Source of the DNA: Hydrangea macrophylla
Taxonomy: Eukaryota; Streptophyta; Magnoliopsida; Cornales; Hydrangeaceae
Assembly (NCBI GenBank): GCA_033977485.1
Contig: CM066988.1
Location: forward strand, 54,001,649-54,065,648
Direction: 5' to 3'
DNA length: 64,000 bases
Shown here: positions 34,255 through 47,015 of the stretch, piece by piece
How positions within the stretch are numbered: position 1 is the first letter of the stretch
Layout of the letters: the number at the start of each line of letters is the position of its first letter
Notes under the pieces: model-generated
The model's input: the letters and a program-made list of their open reading frames with translations, nothing else
Told to the model about the DNA's origin: nothing
Database searches by the model: none
Program-made: the position numbers and the translations under genes

Positions 34255-35824
34255 TTTCTTAGCAGCAGAGAATTCTGCAGCACATCTTACATTTACACAA
34301 CCTAAGCCCCTAAATATGTCTCCCATCTAAAATAAAATAGAGTAAGGTCTATGATACACACTCTCAACCCAAGCGCAACATCGGTGAAAAACGAGGGGTT
34401 CAAACATCGAAATAAAAGCATGCAATCTTGTAAAAAAAAAAAAGAGTGACTTATATCACAATTACATACCGATGTGAATATAACGGACCTTAACATGTTT
34501 TAGGGATCAAAGTAGCAAGTCTAGGATAAAGGGGATAATAGGTGCCCCATTTCTAACACCATTTCTAACATGAATCCAAGTTTAAAGCTAATACAGATAA
34601 TCTGTGTCCAACATCAAAACTACAATATGAATCTTGAAATTTCCAAAGTATGTAACCAAGTAATTCAAGCCTAATCATTAAGGTTCCGAATTGAAACAAG
34701 TTACATTAAAAGAACACTGTATTACATAAGGACAAAATTTCCCCCCACATGAGGTCTTTACAAGGCGATAACACTTCGATCATTCTAGAGCCTTGCCCTT
34801 ATCCATTTTACCTTAAAAGGATTTTAAAACAGTTCATCAGAACAATGACCCGTATAGTCATATAATTCAATAATACGGTGGACTATATGCATGAATACGT
34901 GAATGTAATGGTTTATTCCCGAAGCAAAACAATGTCCCCCGTAGGCCATTTCGTGAAGTTTTCCAAACACTCACTCTCAATACAACACCCGATCTATGGG
35001 CCACCACTTATAGGGGCACAATCCACCTCATATGGGGCCTTAACATATGATTCCTATTGTTTGCAAGACTGGAGATCGAGTTCCTAATGGATCCAATCCG
35101 CACATACACACTTATAACTTGGATTATCTAATTTCAAATCAAAACTCTCTCGAGGAGATTTTCATGACCTTTAGATCTTCCCTTTTTAAATCGAAAGCCC
35201 CATACATGGAGGTCTTTCACCAAAAATCATTTTCGTGTATTTTCATGCATATGCACGTGTTCAAGCTCAATTTCATAATCATGCTTATCTCATGTTATGA
35301 AATGCTAATGAACAATAACATGCTAACTAAACAAGCAGATATATATATATACACATGATTTTATGACTTCAAGTGAATCTAGATATATGAAACTCAATCT
35401 AAGCATAAAGATTAATTTATGAGTAAAGCTAGTAGATATGGTTTCAACTCCCAATTTAGCACATAAGACAACTTAATTATGAAGAGGAAAGCATATAACA
35501 CATCAAGAACACCTAGCACTTAGGTAATTTTCAAGAAAACTAGGTTTGGATCATTGACACGCCAAACGTGCTACAAACATAGTAGTATTCTATATTAGGC
35601 TTAGTTTTCATATAATACACTATATAAGAGAGTTATATGAACTACCTTGAAGTTTTATAAGTTTCTCTAATCGAGTAAAGTTGTCGAATGAGAACAAGAT
35701 TGGTATCCATGCATGTTCCTTGTCGCAAGGAACAACATTAGTGCTTGGAGTTTTGCTCGAAGACCAACGGATCTAGATGATATCGGGGTTTTAAGCTTGA
35801 AGCTTCCTACGATTTTTAAGTTTT

Positions 35825-35828
<4 letters not shown>

Positions 35829-35866
<38 letters not shown>
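35829..35866. repeat. (GA)n microsatellite
   Basis: Long GA run inside the probable solo LTR, just downstream of its putative TATA box in element sense. Confidence 0.9.
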
Positions 35867-35870
<4 letters not shown>

Positions 35871-36629
35871 AGATATAGAGATAATTAGCTAGCAACTAAT
35901 GCATTAAAACCCTAACATGTTATATTTATAGTAAGTGGCAAGGTACAACTTCTAATGCACGTGGTACATCACATATAAACTGCTATATTTCACTAATTGT
36001 ACCAGTTATGACAAAGCTTAAAACACAGATAGTGAATCATTTGAGTATAAGCTCCTTTCAGTCTAAAAATCTCATTTTTGACTTTCTGGTCAAATCTGAC
36101 TATGACAAGATTGGTACCCAAATTGGCCACATGTCACTATGACCAAAATACCCGTGTGACTAATTTTCGAAAAGGTTTCAAATTAGCTACATGTCACTAC
36201 GACATTTTTCCTCAATTTGTTATATCTAATTATTTTCTTAATTTTGTATTTCTCTCTCTTTTCCTTTACGTCCCAACTTGTCACACGTCTCATAACAAAG
36301 GTCATATCCCTGTCTTAGTGCCGCCTCTTTGTCTCCAACCATACAAGCACGAAGCGAGAGCGGGGAAACAGGAATACATAAAAGAGTCTGAAGTTCAGGG
36401 CGTCTAGGAAGCGGCTATGTTAATTAAATATAATAAATTATATCAATTTATTAGTAGCAGAAAGAAAAAAGTCCAGTATTTTAATAGTATGACAAATTAA
36501 ATTGAGTCCAAGGAGGCATGTGAAAAGTTAGTAAAGTGAAGTGTGATATATGCTTTCTTTGTGGTTTCTTTAGAAATAGAATTATATGAGGTAAAATCAG
36601 TAAATACACAAGACATGTGGCCTTAGTCA

Positions 36630-36701
36630 TGAATAAGGAATACTTATATTTATATTAAACGTATCTAGATTCTAGGGTTTTACCCCTCACGCCATGCTAC
36701 T

Positions 36702-36742
<41 letters not shown>

Positions 36743-37475
36743 TCGATACTTCAATGATGACTAAGCCCAGATCTTGACAAGTATTTATGGCTTCCATGAC
36801 TGCAAATCTAAAGATTGAGGTTAGCATTCTTTTTTTCTCTCTTCTTCTTTCTCTATTTCCCCTTATTCTTATCTTCCCCTCTGTTAGAGTTATTATTTGT
36901 TATGTTCTGTTATTTAGATATAAGTCTAAGGACCCAGTTATAAAATTTTATTTTTTCTTCTTCTATGATTAATATAAAAGGTGTCCAACTATTGGTTAAA
37001 CACCAAGCTTCACCAAATGCAATGTCTGACATGGTATCAACGCCAAATTCCAAACCCTAACCCCATACCACCACTACCACTGGCCTTCGCAGGCCTCCAC
37101 CCTGGCCTTAGCAGACCACCCAGCCACCTTCTAGCCTGCGTCGTACTTCCACACACCACCCCTGCCTACACCGCACCTCCCAGCTATTGGGTGACCCTTT
37201 GGTAACCTCTTTACTCCCATAGATCTCTTTGAGAAAAACCAACAGAAACTGATCGAAGAAATGTCTAACTTTATCCTCTTTGTCACCTATAAGACAACAC
37301 TCAGAATCTAGTTCTAGATCAAAATTGAACTCATTGGCATGAAGGGTTTAGAGGGTTCTGAAGAATCTAAAGCAGACCCATCAACTATCTTCGACCAACT
37401 TGCCATGGTTTGGGAATTCAAACCCATTGTTGGGTTCCTCCTTATTACAGAAATTCTATCCAAATTAAATCTGTT
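36630..37475. other. Intergenic DNA with (CT)n, possible element debris
   Basis: CT run at 36712-36736. A TGGTATCA string at about 37032 and the proline-coding stretch after it could be a Copia remnant, but no LTR end or domain supports it. Confidence 0.4.
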
Positions 37476-38037
37476 TGTTGGAAGTTTATAAAAGATTTGG
37501 GAACTAGTAAAGTTAGGTGTGAAGCTTTGCTGATGCACTCAATGAAGTTTGTTTGGGAATTTGCTAGTGCATTAAATGCATTTAATCTCTACAAAGGTTC
37601 TTTGGTATCTATTTAAGGAGTGTTCTCCTTTTGCAATCTGTAGGAAAAAAGTGAGAGAAAAGTAAGAGTGAAGAAATTAGTTTGTATGTTCCCAGAAAAC
37701 TCAGCATAGCACTAAGCTATTTTGATACTGAATATTTTTGATTTCTTCCAGCAACACTTTGTTTTTTTTAATTATGATCATTTGGTGAGGTTTTTCCTCT
37801 TGGTTATTTTGTATACACCTAAGGGTGTTTGTATTGGACTCAACCTTTGTGTCTCTTGTAATCGTTTGTAATTCAAAGTTGTGATAGTGAAGAAGGAACA
37901 AACCTGAGGGTCGTGATGGATGTAGCCTACATATTGTAGGTGAACCATGCAAATCTATCTCTCTTTTATTTTCTGCTACACTATTTATTTCTCTGTGATT
38001 TATACTTTGTGGGAAATTCTACTATATGTTCCCAACA
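37476..38037 (+). repeat. LTR of a decayed Ty1/Copia element
   Basis: 562 bp with inverted ends TGTTGG...CCAACA, directly followed by a tRNA-Met primer site. No partner LTR was recognised in the window. Confidence 0.7.
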
Positions 38038-38039
38038 TC

Positions 38040-38490
38040 TGGTATCAGAGCCAGGTTACACATTTGTGTGTAAACCATGGAAGGCAACATTGGTCGCATA
38101 ATCAGTCTTAATGGAACCAAATGAATGACTTGGAATATAAAGATGGAAGATCTCTTGTATTGTAAAGATCTTTAAGGTCCTATAGAAGGTGTTACTGCAA
38201 AACTAGAAGGCACGTCTGATGCTAACTAGACTAAACTCAACATAAAGGCTATTGGAATTATTAGACAACGGATTGATGTTAATGTCTTTCATCATGTATC
38301 TACCAAAACTTCAGCAAATGCTCTTTGGAAGAAGTTGGAAAGCCTATATGAAAGAAAGAGTGCTACCAACAAAGATTTTCTATTTTTGAAAGCATGTAAA
38401 TATGCAATACAAATCAAGAAGTTCCATTACGGAACACTTGAATGAATTAAATAGCATTACTAACCAGCTTGCCCCAATGATTCAAGTTTA
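38040..38490 (+). pseudogene. Primer site and gag remnant of a Copia element
   Basis: TGGTATCAGAGCC at 38040-38052 is the primer site. From the ATG at 38076 a gag (UBN2-like) reading can be followed, including ALWKKLESLYERKSATNK, with several stops. The element breaks off near 38490. Confidence 0.7.
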
Positions 38491-38516
38491 GGTTAGTAGT
38501 TCTCTTTGTTGGAAGA

Positions 38517-39110
38517 TATGGAAGATTGAGATATGGAAGATAATATTGAGATATGGAAAGACATGATTTGAAAATATTGGGAAATATTTTATTTTATTTT
38601 TAGACCTTAATTAGTTCGATAAAAGGCCTATATAAAGGCTCTTCATATTGTGATTAATGATAAGTTTGCTTATTTAGAAAATCAACATGGTTTCAGAGCC
38701 TTGTTTGTGAGAGGTCCTGGGTTTGACTCTCCATCCCCGCTTTGTTGTGCATATTTGAACTTTGTTATTTGTCTCCACTATAATGGAGCTTGGTTTGTTT
38801 GCTCTCCATGTGCAAGTCGGAGTTGCACGTGAGGGAGGGTGTTGAAGTTTGGTATACATTATTGGGCCCATTATCTAACAGCCTAAGCTTTTGGTGTAGT
38901 TGGTAACATAACATGGTATGGAGACAGAATTGAGTGACAAGACCACCCGAGGAGGAGGCTCGCAATATCATTGGGTGACGGGGCCACCTGAGGAGGGGCC
39001 CTCTATATCACATGGGCGATGAGACCACCCGAAGATGGACCTGCTACACCGCACGAATTGGTGTGTTAGAACACACAACCCCCCTCCAACTTGAGGGGGA
39101 GTGTTTAAGA
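38517..39110 (+). mobile_element. Small LTR-retroelement debris (TRIM/Copia-like)
   Basis: A 171 bp LTR-like unit (TGTTGG...TCAACA, 38517-38687) precedes TGGTTTCAGAGCC (38688-38700). A purine tract GTGAGGGAGGG leads into TGTTGAAG at 38840. AACATGGTATGGAG follows at 38911, and another purine tract CTTGAGGGGGAG before TGTT lies at about 39090-39101. The pieces come from more than one short element. Confidence 0.5.
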
Positions 39111-39854
39111 CAAGACCACTACCTCTATTTATGTGTCACACGATGGATTATTCCATAGGTGCATCTCACCTTTCTCCATGTGATTTTGGAGATTTGGGTA
39201 TTTGTATGACGAGAGCACCTAAGAGGTGCCGCATGTGGACCACCCAAGAGGGGTTGTACGTGGATAAGAGACTAACTAAGAAGGGCCATTGCAACAGTCT
39301 ACAAGGTGGAGTTTTAGAGAGGATAGTTTGGTATAAGATTGTATGCGCTCAAAAGATGATGAGTTCAAGCAATAGGAGGTTCAACATTAGGTACTTCAAC
39401 TTTGAATACCAGTATGTATTATACTCTTAGATGCATGGGCTGTATAGCGATATTTGGTGACCTCCTATAATTATTTGAATGTTGACGACGATTTGTATTG
39501 ATTGCTGAGATATTGTGGACTGTTTTCAATATGCTTTTTATGAGGCAATTTATTATATACATCTAGCTGGTTCATTTGTTTCTCAAAGGGAATCTTCACC
39601 AATTGACAAGTATTTCCTAACTAGTAGTGTCATAAAATACTAGCTTGAAAGCTTGAAACTTTATACACATCGACCAGGCTTGGGTGATTCATGTAGGGAT
39701 GGTTTAGATTGCATAAAAATGTACACTCGGATGGATAGTTATGCATTCCATGCTTGTTTAATTTATAACTAGTTCATCATAAATGAGAAATGCAACTGTT
39801 GAGATAGATGTTTGGTAAGATAAGAAAAACAAAATAGTGAAACGTGTGTGATGA
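39111..39854. other. Flanking or intergenic sequence, no gene seen
   Basis: May include the tail of the preceding small element. No supported frame. Confidence 0.4.
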
Positions 39855-40432
39855 TGTGTATAAAAGTATTCAGTTAACAAGTGTAGAAGCTGGTCCAGGC
39901 CGGTCACTTTGCCTGGTCCCATGTGTCCTGATCAATAGGTCGGGATGACTGCCCAGGCACAACCCGTCACAGACACGGCTCAGCCAAGCCCCAGGACTTA
40001 ATCTAGAACCATCCTAATAGTTTCCTATGCTAACTAGAAGACTGATGGGATGTAAAGATAGCTTCCTAACCGATTAGGAAACTCGCATGATTGGTGTCAA
40101 TCAAGCACAATCAGATCAACATTGCCTTGTCAATAGAGTTGTCATGTATAAGGAGGTCTCTTGCATGTATAAAAGAGGCCCCTCACCCCTATAGGGGGGG
40201 GGGACGAATCATCTTCTACACTATACTCATCGCGACGTTGTGTAGTTAGCCCGGCCGACCTCTGGTAGCTTTAGTCAATTGTTGGTTTAGCAAAGTTCAC
40301 CGGCTATTTCATGATATAGTGAAGGTGTTTAGGCACACATGTGGACATATGTCTCTTCATTAACAGGCCCGAACCACATACAAATCTTCTCTTGTCTTCT
40401 TTTCTTACCCTACACTAAAATTGCCATCATCA
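39855..40432 (+). repeat. 5' LTR of Tat-type Gypsy element, copy 1
   Basis: Starts TGTGTATAAAAGTATTCAG and ends CATCA just before the primer site. The start is fixed by comparison with 47679. TATAAAA at 40168-40174 is a likely TATA box. Confidence 0.75.
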
Positions 40433-40434
40433 GT

Positions 40435-40452
40435 TTGGCGCCGTCTATGGGA
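40435..40452 (+). other. Primer binding site of Tat-type element
   Basis: TGGCGCCGTCTATGGGAA, the primer-site type widespread in plant Tat-lineage Gypsy elements. The matching tRNA was not verified. Confidence 0.75.
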
Positions 40453-40492
40453 ACGACAATTTTCTAGTAATAAAAACTCTTGACTGATCACC

Positions 40493-42170
40493 ATGGTTCC
40501 TCGTAAGACTAAAAAGGGTGTTCAACAGACCGGCCAGGTGGACCCGCTGGCCTCGATGGTAACGACAACCATTCTGACTCTAGAGCAAATCACAACAACT
40601 CTTGAATAACTTCTAGAGGACCAACGTCAGACTCAACAATAGATCGACACACTGTTGGCCCAGCAAAATAACCTCACGTAGGTCGGACCCAGCCCAGGAA
40701 CACTAAGCGTGGTCGGGACCCAATATTGACCCGATAATATGCCCTGGCCTACCCGAGTCGCTCTGGGGATGCCAGAGACATCATTAACCATAAGCGTACC
40801 GCCTGACGGGAGAGGTAAGAATGCATGACCCGGGAATCGGCCCATGATCACTCAGCCCAGAGCTGAAGTGACCTTAGGCACACGATCAATCAGAGCCATA
40901 GCCAAGCCTTATCCCTGAGGATAGCACACTTCGAGGAGGAAGCCTCTTCCGACAACCCGACCTACAATACAAATACCACTCGAGAAGATGTGAAGGCCCG
41001 CATCAAAGACTTGGAGAAGCAGATCAAGAAACTAGGCCGGAATCCAAGTCATAATCATGCCAACACTGAGACCCTGAGACCGGGTCATCGTTCTCCGACT
41101 GGATAGTGCCATTCCGCACAAGTTCAAACAACCTTATCTCGACTCTTATGACTGATTGAGAAGTCCTGTCGACCACCTCTGGACCTATAGAGATGGCACT
41201 GGCAGCCAATGCTGATGAACTGTATTGCCTGACCTTTCCTAGCACTCTAAAGGCTCCGGCTGTGCAGTGGTTCCACTCCCTTAAACCCCGGTCGGTTGAC
41301 AATTTTAAGGAGCTCAGCAAGCTAATCGTCAGCCAGTTCGTTTATATGCTTGGACAACCACAGCCTGACACCCAGCTACTTTCTGTCAGGCAACAAAAAG
41401 GAGAATCTTTGAAAGATTTATTCGATTGGTTCAACCAGCAAAAGCTTCAGGTTTACAACCTAAATGAGACATTCGCAATTATAGCCTTCTACTCGGGGGT
41501 TCAGAACACCAAGGTTCCCACGTCATTCCACAGACAATGACTGACAACCTTGGTTGAACTTTCAGAGAGGGTTAGGAAATGCATCGACACCGAAGAGTTC
41601 TTGAACTCCAAGTGTTTAATTTTTACAGAAGACGAGTCCCCGAGAGCCAATCAGAAAAAGGAAGGCATTGAGAAGAGCTCGAGAAAGAAGCAAAAGTAGG
41701 ATCAGCAGAAGGGTGGTCGAGATCAAACCCCAATCGCCTTAATACAACTTTCCCGGCCCATTCAAGAAGTCATGGTAGCTGCGAAGCTCAGAAACTGTTC
41801 AAGAAACTGACCAAGTTGAAGAGCCCGCCTAAGAAAAAGAATTAGGACAAGTACTGTCGCTACCATAACGACCACAACCATGATACCGCGAACTACTTCA
41901 AGTTAAAGATTTCCCTTAAAAAAATTATTGAGCAGGGTCATCTGGCTATGTTCGTCACCAACGACAAACAACAACGACAAGATGCCCAACTCCTTGAGCA
42001 GTAACTATCCCTCGGGCGTATCAACGTGGTCTCTAGAGGGACATCGGGAGGAGGAGATTCTCAGTCGGCTAAGATGAGGCCTGCTAGGGCATACCGAGTA
42101 GATGTCACGCATGTCCAACAAGTTGACCAATCTTCGACCGACGTCCTTACCTTCTTATCTAGTGATATCT
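40493..42170 (+). pseudogene. gag of Tat-type element, copy 1
   Basis: Begins MVPRKTKKG after the primer site. The capsid (Retrotrans_gag) domain is clearest at 41193-41540 (MALAANADELYCLTFPS, then APAVQWFHSLKP). The Lys-rich C-terminal region and the HDTANYFKLK block near 41880 follow. Multiple stops and frameshifts are present throughout. Confidence 0.8.
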
Positions 42171-42181
42171 AGGATCTACAT

Positions 42182-44190
42182 TGTCCCCATGATGACCCTC
42201 TTGTGGTGACGTTTTCCATAGCCAACTATATGGTCAAAAGGGTGCTCGTGGATACTAGAAGCTCTTCTGACATACTCTTCGCCTCAGCGTTTGACCAATT
42301 TGGGATCTCAAGAGACTGACTCTGACCGGTGGCTACCCCTCTGGTGGGGTTCAATGAGTCCAATACACAACCGCTTGGGATGATCGAGTTACCAGTTTTC
42401 ATGGGGGCTCATCTGTACCAGGTTTACAATGTCATCCTAGGGAGACTGACCCTTAACCGAGCCAAGGCATCTGTGTCAACCTATAGCCTTATTGTTAAAT
42501 TTTTGAACACACAGGGGGTAGGGATTCTGAGGTGAGATCAAGCCACTGCTTGGAGCTGTTATGTCAGCTGTTTGCACAGAGATGTAGTGTCCGAAGCCCT
42601 GAATATCGAAGAAATGGATCCAAGGGAAGACATGAACGGAGTCAGCCCGATCGAGGAACTCAGCCAAGTGATTCTAAAACCCCAGATTCCCGAACAGTTT
42701 GTTAGCATCGGTTCCCTTCTAGAACACGAGATTCGAGAAAGGTTAATCCAATTTTTGAAGTAGAATCGATACGTCTTTGTGTGGAGCCATGAGGAAATGC
42801 CCGAAATTGATCCTTAGGTCATGTCTCACCGACTCAATGTTGACCTAAGCTTTTGCTCGGTTAAACAAAAAAGGAGGGGCATGACCCCGAAAAAACAGAA
42901 AGCGATCCGTGAGGAGGTCGGGAAACGCCTTAGAGCACGATCTGTCTGTGAAGTACAATATCTCAACTAGTTGGCAAATGTTGTCTTGTTCAAGAAAAGT
43001 AGCGAAAAATCTAGGCTCTGCGTAAATTTTACCAAACTGATCAAGGCTTGTCCCTAGGATTGCTACCTGCTGCCCAAGATAGATCTCTTGGTAGATGCAA
43101 TGGCAGACCACTCATTCCTTTCCTTTATGGATGCTTACTCAGGGTATAACCAGATCCGTATGTACCTCAGCGATGAAGAGAAGAGTTCCTTCAGTACCGA
43201 CCAATGAACCTACTACTCGACCTCAAGAACGTCGGAGTAACCTACCAGCGCTTGGTGAATCACATGTTCAAAGACTTAATTGGACAAAAAATGGAAGTAC
43301 ACGTGGATGACCTCCTGGTTAAGAGCCGGCATGAACCCGAACACCTCAAGCATTTGGCTAGAGCCTTCGGTATCCTGAGAAGATACCAGATGAAGTTAAG
43401 TCCAGCAAAGTGCGCATTTGGGGTTTCGTCCGGGAAGTTTTTAGGACATTTGGTCGGCAGATGGGGAATTGAGGCCACTTCAGAGAAGATTCAGGCCATC
43501 ATCAACATACGGTCACCCAGGTCAGCAAAAGAAGTTCAGAGTTTGGCAAGGTGGGTAGCAGCATTGAACAGATTTGTGCCCTGAGCAACCGACCGGTTCC
43601 TGCTCTTTTCGAAAATCCTTCACAAAGCCTTCGAGTGGTTGGAAGAGTGTGAGAAGGCGTTCCAAGAACTCCAAAAGAATCTGACATCGTCTCCACTACT
43701 CTCAATGCCAATTCCAAAGGAAGACTTCTTTCTCTATTTGACAGTATCACCCTCGGCGGTAAGCTCGGCCCTGATCAGAGAAGAGCATGGGATACAGCAC
43801 GCAGTATACTACACCAGCCGGGCCCTTCAAGGCAAAGAAAGCCGGTATTCCCGTATAGAGAAGCTCGCGTAGCATTATCATCAGAATCGGATCTATAGGG
43901 AATCAGGGTGGAATACTTACCCAAGCCCAGTATGTCTGTTCCAGAAGGTATGGAGATAACCCGATTGATACAGGCCCCAGTTAGATGGACCCAATAGTAA
44001 CATTCCTCACAAGTGGAAACCTTTCGACCGACAAAGCCAAAGCACGACAGGTCAAATGCTGAGCGGCATGTACCACCTCGCCTACAACGTGCTTTACAAG
44101 ATAGGATTTACTATTCCTTACCTTCAGTGCATTCACCCCGATTCAGGTTAAGAGCATTCTGCAAGAAATTCACGAACAATTGAATTAGAC
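42182..44190 (+). pseudogene. pol of Tat-type element, copy 1 (protease, RT, RNase H, start of integrase)
   Basis: The protease motif has decayed from DTGSS to DTRSS (42252 on). The RT fingers/palm run across stops to FMDAYSGYNQIRMYL. A deletion removes the segment expected after the STDQ block (about 43200). Motif C reads HVDD instead of YVDD. RNase H follows (AVSSALIREE, YYTSRALQG). A fragment matching the region before integrase (MDPIVTFLTSGNL; IPYLQC) ends near 44190, after which foreign sequence begins. Many stops; not functional. Confidence 0.85.
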
Positions 44191-44500
44191 TCTCTCGAGT
44201 CTATAAATGAACTATCCATTTGGATCGGTCGGTTCGAGCTGACTCGCGGGCCTCTGATTTATTATCATTTAGTTTTAATTATTTATTATTCTATTTTTGA
44301 TTAAATAAGATTTTAGGTGTTTATAATTGTTTTAAAATATGTAAAAAATAGTATTGATACCATTTTAAATTCTAGAATATTATGTTTTAACATTTATAAT
44401 ATTATGAAGTTACAATATGTATATATTATACTTATTGTTCGCCTAGTTTGAATAAATTATAATCATTAGCATAACTATAATAAATAGTTATAAGAAGTTA

Positions 44501-44770
44501 CTCCCTCCGTCCCATATTAAGAGTCTTTTTTGAGAATTCCAACTTATTAAGGGGACAACCTTGATTTTGGTGAGATTTTCAACTTTTCAATATTGACCTT
44601 TTTGAAATTTAAAATTATTGTCACATCAAAAAAAAAAGAGGGAAGAGTTGGATATAATAAAGGGCAAATTTGAAAAGTGTGTATTAAAGTACTGTGACTT
44701 TTCAAAAAAGACTCTTAAAATGGGACATCAAAAAATGGCACATAAGACTCTTAATATGGAACAGAGGGAG
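44501..44770. mobile_element. Stowaway MITE (copy 1)
   Basis: Starts CTCCCTCCGTCCC after TA and ends near ACAGAGGGAG. A sister copy at the matching place of the duplicated segment is at 63390. Confidence 0.85.
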
Positions 44771-45994
44771 AGTATTTTTAAAATAGTTTCAAGTGCCAAA
44801 ATTAAGATTAAAATATTATTTAAAAATAATACTCTCATATTCTATTATTATATTACATTAATTATATGTTACGCTTACTATTTATTTAGTCTAAATAAAT
44901 AATAAGAATTAGTTTTAAATTGAGATAAATAGGTAATAAATACGTAATGGTCATTTTAAAATATAGAAAAATTGTATTATTTCCCTAGGGCCTAATGCCT
45001 TTGTTTTATAAAATTATTCTTCATAAGACCCAACTTCAGTATATGATTTATTTAAGGAAAGTAACCGTTTGGTCATCTTTTAATTATTTTAAAATACCAA
45101 ACCAACTCCGAAAATTATGAGAAAAATACCACTAGCATATTTTAAGGCATAGTATTTAATAAGAATATTTCTATGGGCCAAATGTCTTCCTAAAATATAT
45201 TTTGAAATTATAGGACCCCAGAGACTATAATTATGTAATTAAGGACTTCAATAATTCGTAGTAAATAAACCGTAGCTCAAAAAAATACACAGTCAGTTCC
45301 TAAATTCCTAGAATGACGTGTAGATCTATTTTCTCAAGTGTAGACTTGTGTAGTAACTTTCTGACTCAGTCAAAAATACAACTTATTGTTAGGGCCCACA
45401 CTGGTATAGAAAGCACAACCTTTTATACGACGGACTCCGATTTGAGTCTAGTCAATGGCGTTAGACTCAGAATGATGTCAAGATCATCATGTTAAGGTTT
45501 AGGAACTCATTTGACACAATTCTCATTATACCCTTGTGAATATAATGAATGTTAATTGCTGTTCTGTGAATTTATATGAATTGTAGGGATCGAAGCTATA
45601 CTTGTATTCGCGAATCCATATCAAGGTGAGTAGTCCTAACTCACTTGGTATATTATAGAAATACTCCATGTGTAATATATGAATATCCCATGTGTGTTTT
45701 GTGGACATATTTGATGAGCATTGTATGTGCGTAAATTAAGATTAACTACTTATATAAAACGCATGTCTAGATAACTATACTCCATGCTTAATTGATAATT
45801 ATTGTTATGATTCATGCTTGTTACGTTATACGTCATACACTTGCATGAACACTCATATGAACGTAATCGAGTCGTAATGCCAAAGTTGATGTCTGCATGG
45901 TTAGTCGAGAAAACTAACCCAATTACATTGTCACACACGTTTTAAGTGAACCGCGGCGGTCCAAGTAGTACAATCAAATCAATGGGAACTACTA

Positions 45995-46290
45995 TATATG
46001 CTATTGGGCCTTGTTAGGCAACGATAGCTAAAGTATCCATTCGAATTCATGGAGTTAATCATGAGTTGGTGGTTTATACGCTATTGGACCCTGATAGGCG
46101 ATGATAGCAAAATATCCATCTGGGTCTTGAATACAATGGTTACCATTTATGATGCTATTGGACCCTGGGATAGCACTGTAACTATTCTGTTCTCTAGGCA
46201 AAGTCACGAGGACCTAAGAGTAAAGTGATTATACCCTTTTAAAACCAAATTGCTATTGGGCCCTACTAGGCGACGATAGCAACGTGATCA
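45995..46290 (+). repeat. Imperfect tandem blocks in the LTR-like region
   Basis: Four blocks share a GCTATTGGGCCCT-type core followed by a GCGACGATAGCAA-type core, spaced 60-125 bp. Possibly structured or regulatory repeats of the LTR. Confidence 0.7.
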
Positions 46291-47015
46291 TTTCACTCTA
46301 AGCTAATGGCATTACACTAGTAATGTAACAAGTCACATGAGTCAGTGATGGTGTCTGGGTAAAGTTGAATATATCGATGCTGCCTTGTGTTGTCACTATC
46401 TCACTCATACTATCATATTATATGCTTATCAAATGTTTAGTTCGAGATATTTGTTGCACTTGTATATTATTGCTTGTATTAGGAGTGATCGGTTAGACTA
46501 ACTCACTTAGCCTTAAAAGCTAACGGCTCTACTGCCCTTGACATATTACGTGTAGGTTATAATGAAGAAGCCTGTCCAGGCATCTGTGAAGAAGAGTATC
46601 TCGATCCTCAAGAAGGGGACTATCAGTAAGGTTACCTTAAGGGAGACGATTCAGAAGAGTACGCTGGTGAAGGGCATAGATATGCTAGTTGAATATAAGA
46701 ATCTAGTCTATTATCATATTAGGATTTCCTTTACGTTTTTAGAACTATCTTTTGTCAGTTGTAATAACTTAAGTGGCGTCGATCACCCAAACTTATATTT
46801 TTGTTATTTTCATTTTGGAGCTGTTGTAATAGCCTAGTAGCAAACACTTAAAGTTTCCCCATGAATACCACTAGACGTTTTATATTTTATTCTTATGTTA
46901 TAATCATGTTGGAATACTTATAAGGATAGGTCAGTCTTATGTAACTAGTCATGGCTCACGGATCTGGAAAGGAAAATTTTATTTCCCTCTAATTTCTCTA
47001 CTCCGGGGCGTAACA

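Larger units (their letters stand above)
33878..36629 (-). mobile_element. Probable solo LTR of a Gypsy element
   Basis: The plus-strand left end TGTAATGCCCC is, read on the minus strand, a typical Gypsy LTR terminus (GGGGCATTACA). With TGAAT as target duplication (33873-33877 and 36630-36634) the unit is 2752 bp with TG...CA ends. A minus-strand TATAAATA near 35920-35928, followed in sense by a (GA/CT)n run, fits an LTR promoter. No internal coding is present. CA-TGAAT also occurs at 34569 and 34888, so the right boundary is uncertain. Confidence 0.5.
44190..47015 (+). mobile_element. LTR-like insertion of a second Gypsy type (limits uncertain)
   Basis: It replaces the expected integrase of copy 1 and ends CTCCGGGGCGTAACA, a typical Gypsy LTR terminus. 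The stretch at 45995-46290 has four related blocks of the type GCTATTGGGCCCT plus GCGACGATAGCAA. No coding domain is recognised. The left boundary and target duplication were not found, and the first 900 bases recur at 63076-64000. Confidence 0.4.

Noticed and set aside
43502..43750. Minus-strand ORF over Tat RNase H (also 62505-62813)
   Set aside because: Antisense shadow of the RNase H coding sequence.
43904..43910. CAGGG-TG as left end of the LTR that ends at 47015
   Set aside because: The pentamer matches the bases after 47015, but recognisable pol coding continues to about 44190, so the insertion cannot start there without a further rearrangement.
46561..46837. 91-codon Lys-rich ORF as a gene
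   Set aside because: Short, no domain, inside an LTR-like repeat region. A chance frame is more likely.
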